Positions 5,323 through 9,148 of a stretch of DNA of 9,148 nucleotides are shown here, one piece after another. The stretch comes from JANLSE01 sp038214135 (GTDB lineage: Bacteria > Chloroflexota > Chloroflexia > Chloroflexales > Roseiflexaceae). The stretch spans positions 1 to 9,148 of the forward strand of contig JBBQSD010000188.1 in the NCBI GenBank assembly GCA_038214135.1, given 5' to 3'. The number at the start of each line of letters is the position of its first letter. The stretch's first letter is position 1. The translations under genes and the position numbers were made by a program. The notes beneath the pieces are model-generated. The model did not search any database. It was not told the origin of the DNA and saw only the letters and a list, made by a program, of their open reading frames with translations.

Positions 5323-5958
5323 TCACCAATCGTAGTTTGCCTGTGGTTCGAGTGAAACGAGCAAGCGGCTTAATTTGCTCAAGCCCAGCCGGACGCGGGT
5401 TTTGATCGTGCCGAGTGGCCGATTAAAGTGATTTGCGATCTGTTGGCACGACAGGCCCTTGAAATAGGCCAGCGTGATCGCCTGGCGTTGTGCTATGGGA
5501 AGTTGCTGGAGCGCATCCAGAATCAAGCGGCGCTGTTCTATTGTCCAGACGGTTGCCGGAATATCACTCTTATCATCGATCTGCGCCATAATAATCTCGT
5601 TGGTCGCATCTTCATAGACGACCTTTGGACGTGCGTGCCCTTTGCGTAGTTCATCAATACACACATTCCTGGCGATTCCCGAAAGCCATTGGGATACTTG
5701 CCCGCGCTCCCCTACAAAACTCTTGCTATGCTGCCATACCCGCCAGAAGACTTCCTGAACCACGTCTTCGGCCAGTTCGGGACTACCAAGCATTCGTAAT
5801 CCGCGCTGGTAGATGTGGCGCATATAGCGATCATACAGTTGTTCGAGTGCGTGCGTATCGCCTGCACTAATGGCCGTAATTAGGAGCAGGTCATCGGCTT
5901 CCTGGCTCTTGCGAACTATATCCGCAGTAGATATGGGGTTTGTCGATAGACTGGTCAT
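5323..5958 (-). CDS. RNA polymerase ECF-type sigma-70 factor
   Basis: This predicts 211 residues from the second of two close ATGs. The first (5962-5964) touches the AAAAAGGA ribosome site, whereas 5956-5958 sits 6 bases after it, so the second is preferred. Region 2 (about 36-107) contains LYDRYMRHIYQRGLRMLG, then ELAEDVVQEVFWRVWQ for core binding and -10 recognition, and GQVSQWLSGIARNVCIDELRK. Region 4 (about 144-200) contains LQQLPIAQRQAITLAYFKGLS and the HTH CQQIANHFNRPLGTIKTRVR for -35 recognition. No region 3 is present, as usual for ECF factors; the style resembles SigK/RpoE-like ECF proteins. It starts 17 bp after the dps stop and is surely cotranscribed with dps. No anti-sigma gene of known type is adjacent; upstream genes in the cluster encode Dps, a PRC-barrel protein and a membrane-anchored helical protein. 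It probably directs an envelope or oxidative stress regulon, by inference from neighbours. Confidence 0.95.
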   Translation of the reverse strand: MTSLSTNPISTADIVRKSQEADDLLLITAISAGDTHALEQLYDRYMRHIYQRGLRMLGSPELAEDVVQEVFWRVWQHSKSFVGERGQVSQWLSGIARNVCIDELRKGHARPKVVYEDATNEIIMAQIDDKSDIPATVWTIEQRRLILDALQQLPIAQRQAITLAYFKGLSCQQIANHFNRPLGTIKTRVRLGLSKLSRLLVSLEPQANYDW

Positions 5959-5975
5959 CGGCATTCCTTTTTGTT

Positions 5976-6548
5976 TTAGGCGCGTACGAGTGGTGTATCG
6001 ACAAGATGCTCGGCCAAGAACCAAACCTGGGTTTCGTTCAGGCGCAGTACATCGCTCATAAGCAGATCATTGGTGCCATCATCACGATTTTCGCTCGTTT
6101 TGGTGATTGACTCACGAAGTTCCTCGATAATCGTCTCGTGGGCGACGAGCAGCCGCGAGAGCATGGCTGGAACTTCCTCGACACCATTCGGCGCACGTTC
6201 GATCTTTGTGATCTCGGCAACATGCCGTGGATCGGCGATGGCGACACCACCCAATATTTGGACACGCTCAGCGATCAGGTCGATCAATGCAAGCTGCTCA
6301 TCGGCGTGCTTATCCAGAAGAAGGTGTAGTTGGTAGAATGTATGGCCACGCATCTGCCAATGGTGCTTCTTATACAAGCTATACAGAATCATCGTATCGG
6401 CCAGAAGCTGGTTGAGGAGTTGGCAACTTTCTAATCGAGCGGTATGCGCTAGTGCAATCGGCAATAGGCGCAGGGTGCCATAGGCTTGAATCTCTGCTCC
6501 GTGCTGAGCAAATAATGGTTGGCTGCTTGCCACAATAGCCTGCGACAT
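5976..6548 (-). CDS. dps: Dps-family ferritin (DNA protection during starvation)
   Basis: This is 190 residues, somewhat longer than typical (about 160-180). Dps forms a hollow dodecamer that oxidises Fe2+ with H2O2 at sites between subunits and stores the iron, protecting DNA. The ferroxidase signature is complete with canonical spacing: H63 (in HHWQMRG), H75, D79 (LLLDKHADE), D90 and E94 (LIDLIAERV), matching the H51/H63/D67/D78/E82 pattern of the E. coli protein. The C-terminal helix has the usual NETQVWFLAEHL. The N-terminal 40 residues before the first core helix are longer than average but carry few basic residues, so a Lys-rich DNA-binding tail is not evident. The start is supported by AGGAG 8 bases upstream. 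It lies between the PRC-barrel gene (92-bp gap) and the sigma gene (17-bp gap). Confidence 0.95.
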   Translation of the reverse strand: MSQAIVASSQPLFAQHGAEIQAYGTLRLLPIALAHTARLESCQLLNQLLADTMILYSLYKKHHWQMRGHTFYQLHLLLDKHADEQLALIDLIAERVQILGGVAIADPRHVAEITKIERAPNGVEEVPAMLSRLLVAHETIIEELRESITKTSENRDDGTNDLLMSDVLRLNETQVWFLAEHLVDTPLVRA

Positions 6549-6606
6549 GGAATGTGCTCCTACTCTTTGAAACCAGATACCCCAGCGAGGCGTATCGATC
6601 TATATT

Positions 6607-6636
6607 TTTGTATCGGGGCAACAGGCCGATCATCAA
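6607..6636 (-). promoter_or_regulatory. Possible sigma-70-type promoter for dps and sigma gene
   Basis: On the minus strand TTGATG (6636-6631) and TACAAA (6612-6607) are separated by 18 bases, each 4 of 6 to consensus, and lie about 60 bases before the dps ATG in the 92-bp gap after the PRC-barrel gene. This could give dps and the sigma gene an internal promoter. The match is weak and the AT-rich stretch favours chance hits. Confidence 0.25.
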
Positions 6637-6640
6637 AGGT

Positions 6641-7252
6641 TTAGCCGACCTGCTTGGCGATGGCACGGGCTGGCAGTGCTTCGATCTGCTGCTTATTGAG
6701 CGTAAGAAAGATTCTATTGTCTTCCATGTGATCGATCTCGGTGATCGGGATCGTGACGTCCTGCTTATTCCACAGATGGCCCTCACGGAGAACGAGATGG
6801 GTAATACTAGAGTTTGTTGGGTTGACCAGAAACTCTTCAACTTCACCAATATGCCCGTCGGTCGCATGGACATGCGCTCCGCGATGGATGGTTAATTCAT
6901 CGACTGAGACATTCTCGCGGTTGAATTGCGTCTGCGATTGGTCGCTCATAAACGGCCAGAGCATTATGCCGGCACCATAGACGCCAACAAAGCCAGCTGC
7001 GGGTGGAAGATAGTGGTTGCTGATAAATGGCGACATCTGCGCCAGTTCGCCTTTGGTACAGTGCAACTGAATCTGTTCTGGTGTGCTGGCCGTTACCAGT
7101 TCAATTGGAATCATGCGCTCGATCCCCAGAAGGCCCGGCTCGCGCACGACAAGATGAGTAATCCGCTCACTCACTGGATTCAGAATGATGGCTGTCGAAT
7201 GGCCGCCTGCTCCATCGGTACAGGTTATTGGTGCATTGATTGGTAGTTCCAT
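6641..7252 (-). CDS. Duplicated PRC-barrel domain protein
   Basis: This is a 203-residue soluble protein made of two related halves. Residues 23-53 (ILNPVSERITHLVVRE...MIPIELV) and 142-173 (LVNPTNSSITHLVLRE...TIPITEI) align directly, sharing NPxxxxITHLV[VL]RE and a following I-P-I; each sits in a PRC-barrel-like beta unit (about 5-75 and 122-195). The PRC-barrel fold is a small beta-barrel known from photosynthetic reaction-centre subunit H and from RimM; stand-alone versions in stress clusters have no settled function. The linker (76-121) includes a mildly hydrophobic stretch GFVGVYGAGIMLWPFM (87-102), too polar to call a membrane helix with confidence. AAAGGAG lies 4 bases before the ATG. 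It is second in the minus-strand cluster ahead of dps. A link to photosynthesis should not be read from the domain name. Confidence 0.85.
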   Translation of the reverse strand: MELPINAPITCTDGAGGHSTAIILNPVSERITHLVVREPGLLGIERMIPIELVTASTPEQIQLHCTKGELAQMSPFISNHYLPPAAGFVGVYGAGIMLWPFMSDQSQTQFNRENVSVDELTIHRGAHVHATDGHIGEVEEFLVNPTNSSITHLVLREGHLWNKQDVTIPITEIDHMEDNRIFLTLNKQQIEALPARAIAKQVG

Positions 7253-7275
7253 GGTGCTCCTTTAGAAGAGGCGAT

Positions 7276-7317
7276 CGCATCCGTAAGGACGCAACACGCT
7301 GCGCCCTTACGGATGCG
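7276..7317 (-). promoter_or_regulatory. Strong stem-loop between the ElaB-like and PRC-barrel genes
   Basis: CGCATCCGTAAGG (7276-7288) is perfectly complementary to CCTTACGGATGCG (7305-7317). The stem can continue inside past one mismatch (7290-7293 with 7300-7303), leaving a 6-base loop. In the direction of transcription it begins 14 bases after the stop of the upstream gene and ends 23 bases before the PRC-barrel ATG. No T-run follows on either strand, so it is more likely a stabiliser, processing site or partial terminator than a full intrinsic terminator. Confidence 0.6.
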
Positions 7318-7331
7318 CGGTGATGGCAGTT

Positions 7332-7802
7332 CTACTCAGCGTTCCGGCCACGGTTGGTCAGAACTGCCGCGCCAACGGCACCAACAACAATCAGCAGGGT
7401 TGGCAGGGGGTAATTCCGCACAACGCGGGTCAACCGCCGGAGGATGCTGCGGGTTGCCCATGGCTGGAGTTTCTCACTACCATACTCAAGCGCACCAGCT
7501 GCGCTATTGGCTACCTGTGCTGCTGGGCCAGTGCCATTGTAGTTGCGTAATCGCCCAGCCGCTTCTTCGAGTGCAACTGCCATTGCTGCTGTCACCTGCT
7601 CGGAGGCATCGGATGCAGCCTGTTGGATGTGCTCACGGCCATCCTGGACGGCCGATTTGGCGATCTTGGTTTGTTTGGAAACATCAAACTTGCGTGCATA
7701 ATCGGCAAGTTGATCCTTGGCTTGATCGGCGAGCCGCGCTGCTTCCTGCTGAAGTGCTACGACGCGCTGCTGGCCTTGATCGATGGTTGTGTGCTTGTTC
7801 AT
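7332..7802 (-). CDS. Membrane-anchored amphipathic helical protein (ElaB/YqjD/DUF883-like)
   Basis: This predicts 156 residues from the ATG at 7800-7802, chosen because AAGGAG lies 6 bases upstream; an upstream in-frame ATG (7847) has no such site. Residues 8-87 are a long run of charged and Ala-rich amphipathic helix (QQEAARLADQAKDQLADYAR; DASEQVTAAMAVALEEAAGRL), likely coiled-coil or membrane-surface helix. A Gly/Pro break follows (90-93). Basic LRRLTRVVRNYP (121-132) precedes a single C-terminal helix (134-149, PTLLIVVGAVGAAVLT) and a basic tail NRGR. This layout matches the ElaB/YqjD/DUF883 group, whose E. coli members are stationary-phase inner-membrane proteins anchored at the C-terminus; sequence identity to them is not claimed. 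It is the first gene of the stress cluster and likely cytoplasm-facing. Apolipoprotein-like helical repeats are the main alternative description. Confidence 0.75.
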   Translation of the reverse strand: MNKHTTIDQGQQRVVALQQEAARLADQAKDQLADYARKFDVSKQTKIAKSAVQDGREHIQQAASDASEQVTAAMAVALEEAAGRLRNYNGTGPAAQVANSAAGALEYGSEKLQPWATRSILRRLTRVVRNYPLPTLLIVVGAVGAAVLTNRGRNAE

Positions 7803-7936
7803 AGAATGCTCCTTATCGTTTCTTCGGTTGCTTAGCATAAGTGGCATAGGCAGAATTACCTGGTTGCATATGCAGGATAGTAATGCTGTACAGAACTGGA
7901 TAGCAGGGATACTCTGCCTTTTGTATCCGTAAAATA

Positions 7937-7951
7937 CCTGACAGTGTCAGG
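7937..7951. promoter_or_regulatory. CCTGACA-G-TGTCAGG palindrome (candidate operator)
   Basis: This perfect inverted repeat has 7-bp arms and a single central base, 135 bp before the start of the stress cluster (ATG 7802). It contains GTGTCAGG (7944-7951), an 8-mer also present in the palindrome at 8984-9004; the half-sites CCTGACA/TGTCAGG occur nowhere else in this window. A shared regulator is a reasonable inference. Confidence 0.4.
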
Positions 7952-8051
7952 CCTGGTAGCCGGGCTCGTTTGATGATCCTCCAACATCCATCTTCATGAT
8001 CTCGATCACTGCTAGTTTCTATAGCAATATGCATGCCAATGAGCAGATCTA

Positions 8052-8087
8052 GCTCCCTCAGCCCAGCCCTCTCCCAAAGAGAGAGGA
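8052..8087. repeat. Degenerate pyrimidine-rich palindromic repeat
   Basis: CTCCCTCAGCCCAGCCCTCTCCC is followed by AAAGAGAGAGG; CCTCTC (8068-8073) and GAGAGG (8081-8086) form a short hairpin. From memory this resembles a decayed copy of the CCCTCACCCCC...CCTCTCCC...GGGAGAGG element scattered between genes of Chloroflexota and other bacteria. Only one copy is in the window, so repeat status rests on that memory. Confidence 0.4.
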
Positions 8088-8190
8088 AGTAGATCCGCAG
8101 GGCGCAGTCAATTTGGGCAGACGCATGAGTCTGTCCTATGTTTTAGGCGCAGGGTTTCTGGCTATTGTTGATTATGGGAGTGGATTATGG

Positions 8191-8862
8191 TTATGGATGG
8201 TTTGTGGCGTGATCGGGGTGAAGCCAGCCGCATTCGAGGGCATAGCGCACCAATGCAGCGCGGCCCTGAAGTCCCAATTTTTCCATAGCTCGAGCGCGAT
8301 AGGTCTCGACCGTCTTGACGCTGAGGGTCAATTGGGCGGCGATCTCTTTATTCGTATAGCCTTCGGCAATACGCTGCACGACTTCCGTTTCGCGTTCGCT
8401 GAGATCGGCTCCTAAGAGCGCGCCAGCGGCGGATGGAATGCGGACATACCCAGCTACGACATGGGCTGCCAGTACTGGATCGAGGTAGACGCCACCACTC
8501 GCCACCATCCGAATGGCTTGGATGAGATCATCAGCGGCGGCGTGTTTGAGCACATAACCAGAAGCGCCAGCGGCGAGCAGTTGCCGTAAATAGCTGGTAT
8601 CCTCGTGAACACTCAATGCTAGAACCTTGACAGCAGGGTATGCTTGCTTGAGCTGAATGGTTGCCTGTACGCCATTGAGGGTTGGCATGGTAATATCCAT
8701 AATCACCACATCCGGTTGACACGCAGCGGCCTGTTGCCAGGCTGTTTGCCCATCGCTAGCTTCACCAATTACAAGCATATCGCGTTGGGCATTGATCAGC
8801 GCTTTCAACCCCTCACGCACAATCGCATGATCATCGGCCAGAAAGATTCGCAGCGTTGCCAT
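8191..8862 (-). CDS. NarL/FixJ-family two-component response regulator
   Basis: This is 223 residues, normal length for the family. The receiver domain (about 4-120) has the acidic pair D10/D11, phosphoacceptor D56 (VVIMDITMP), S84 (ALSVHE) and K106 (GYVLKHA), so all switch residues are present. The LuxR-type HTH (about 152-212) has LSERETEVVQRIAEGYTNKEIA followed by LSVKTVETYRARAMEKLGL, the DNA-recognition part. Phosphorylation would promote dimerisation and DNA binding. The ATG (8860-8862) follows AAGGA by 7 bases. The end of its probable kinase partner lies 211 bp upstream on the same strand. That gap holds an AT-rich stretch (about 8890-8940) and a palindrome, so the regulator may also have its own promoter. 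Targets are unknown; the downstream stress cluster is the nearest candidate. Confidence 0.96.
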   Translation of the reverse strand: MATLRIFLADDHAIVREGLKALINAQRDMLVIGEASDGQTAWQQAAACQPDVVIMDITMPTLNGVQATIQLKQAYPAVKVLALSVHEDTSYLRQLLAAGASGYVLKHAAADDLIQAIRMVASGGVYLDPVLAAHVVAGYVRIPSAAGALLGADLSERETEVVQRIAEGYTNKEIAAQLTLSVKTVETYRARAMEKLGLQGRAALVRYALECGWLHPDHATNHP

Positions 8863-8983
8863 CTATATTTCCTTGTTATTCGCCGTGGAAACAATTGCGA
8901 CAATAAATAGTGTTATCTATTTGTTATTATCTGAACAATACCAAGCATAGGCACTCGGCGCAATCCGGAAAATCCCGTATTGT

Positions 8984-9004
8984 GTGTCAGGGTTTACCTG
9001 ACAC
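8984..9004. promoter_or_regulatory. GTGTCAGG-N5-CCTGACAC palindrome (candidate operator)
   Basis: Perfect 8-bp arms (8984-8991, 8997-9004) flank GTTTA. It lies 122 bp before the response regulator start. It shares GTGTCAGG with 7937-7951, 135 bp before the stress cluster, though here the half-sites are in the opposite order. As RNA it would form a short hairpin with no T-run. Autoregulation by the response regulator is one inference; a transcript-end structure for the kinase gene is the other. Confidence 0.4.
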
Positions 9005-9026
9005 TATCGGGGATACCATGCATCAT

Positions 9027-9069
9027 TGGGCGGTTCACGAACCGTAGATCGGTGGGCGGTTCACGAACC
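9027..9069. repeat. Two direct copies of a 17-bp palindrome-containing repeat (REP-like)
   Basis: TGGGCGGTTCACGAACC occurs identically at 9027-9043 and 9053-9069, with a 26-bp period, just after the stop of the kinase gene. Each copy contains GGTTC-AC-GAACC, a self-complementary core. On the minus strand the second copy is preceded by GTAGGGGA, resembling the GTAGGGGCGG...CCGCCCCTAC palindromes I recall from Chloroflexota intergenic regions. Extragenic palindromic repeats at 3' ends often protect or end transcripts. Two copies are too few for a CRISPR array and the 9-bp spacer is too short. Confidence 0.6.
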
Positions 9070-9073
9070 TCCC

Positions 9074-9148
9074 CTACACTGTTGCGTAGGCGGCCAATGG
9101 AAGGCGGACGAAGATGCTGGTTCCGCCATTCAATGCCGACTCAATCGT
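9074..9148 (-). CDS. C-terminal end of a probable sensor histidine kinase (5' part outside window)
   Basis: The last 24 codons of a minus-strand gene enter from the right edge and end in TAG (9076-9074). The peptide TIESALNGGTSIFVRLPL followed by AAYATV fits the end of the HATPase_c domain of histidine kinases, where the G2-box region is followed by a xGTxxxxxLPL strand. Its position directly upstream of a NarL/FixJ regulator on the same strand supports a NarX/DesK-type kinase (HisKA_3). With only the tail visible, sensor type and kinase motifs cannot be judged. Confidence 0.8.
   Translation of the reverse strand, partial: TIESALNGGTSIFVRLPLAAYATV

Larger units (their letters stand above)
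7803..8190. other. 388-bp intergenic region, no convincing gene
   Basis: This lies between the response regulator and the stress cluster, and should hold the promoter of the cluster. It contains the CCTGACA palindrome at 7937-7951 and a degenerate pyrimidine/purine repeat at 8052-8087, both listed separately. A 73-codon minus-strand frame (8034-7813) ends with its stop overlapping the ribosome site of the ElaB-like gene, but it has no ribosome site of its own, no recognisable family and many rare codons. I see no promoter hexamers good enough to call. Confidence 0.55.

Noticed and set aside
6641..7252. Photosynthetic reaction-centre H subunit
   Set aside because: The PRC-barrel resemblance is general; there is no N-terminal membrane helix of that subunit and no photosynthesis gene nearby.
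7813..8034. 73-codon minus-strand frame whose stop overlaps the ribosome site of the ElaB-like gene
   Set aside because: No ribosome site, no recognisable family, rare codons (ATA, AGG, TTA), and it reads through the CCTGACA palindrome; the stop placement is probably chance.
8113..8415. 100-codon plus-strand frame overlapping the response regulator
   Set aside because: Most of it is antisense to an unmistakable receiver/LuxR gene, and it has no ribosome site.
9027..9069. CRISPR array
   Set aside because: Only two repeats, 17 bp each, with a 9-bp spacer; no cas genes in the window.

Overview
The window most resembles a Chloroflexota genome (class Chloroflexia). The grounds are family recognition, not a search: an ER/archaeal-type (SipW-like) signal peptidase fused to a DUF5305 region beside small secreted substrates, a PRC-barrel/Dps cassette of a type I associate with this phylum, and degenerate copies of short palindromic repeats common in these genomes. 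No phage, IS element, CRISPR array or rRNA is visible.

Layout. 1-879 (minus) holds most of a D-2-hydroxyacid dehydrogenase whose C-terminus lies outside the window. A complete tRNA-Arg(UCU) follows on the plus strand at 936-1011. An AT-rich leader with paired palindromes precedes a three-gene plus-strand operon: a small exported protein (1311-1700), a 596-residue membrane signal peptidase (1768-3558) and a small exported RTX-repeat protein (3555-3953). Both exported proteins share an A-[A/S]-N-T-V motif just after the hydrophobic signal segment, so they are the obvious candidate substrates of the peptidase between them. The peptidase also ends in a cytoplasmic segment that looks like a helix-turn-helix, which I consider the most interesting feature of the window.

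A PAP2-family lipid phosphatase (4001-4999, minus) with a long Ala/Gln/Glu-rich N-terminal extension converges on that operon. A tiny two-helix membrane ORF (5145-5303, plus) is divergent from it. Next comes a minus-strand envelope/stress cluster, listed in transcription order: an ElaB/DUF883-like membrane-anchored helical protein (7802-7332), a duplicated PRC-barrel protein (7252-6641), Dps ferritin (6548-5976) and an ECF-type sigma factor (5958-5323). The first four members each have a good Shine-Dalgarno; no anti-sigma gene is recognisable beside the sigma factor.

At the right end a NarL/FixJ response regulator (8862-8191, minus) lies downstream of the last 24 codons of a probable sensor histidine kinase (9148-9074, minus). 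The 211-bp gap between them holds a palindrome and two copies of a 17-bp repeat. The palindrome shares the 8-mer GTGTCAGG with another palindrome upstream of the stress cluster, which hints at a common regulator. This two-component pair may control the stress cluster, but that rests only on position and this shared motif.
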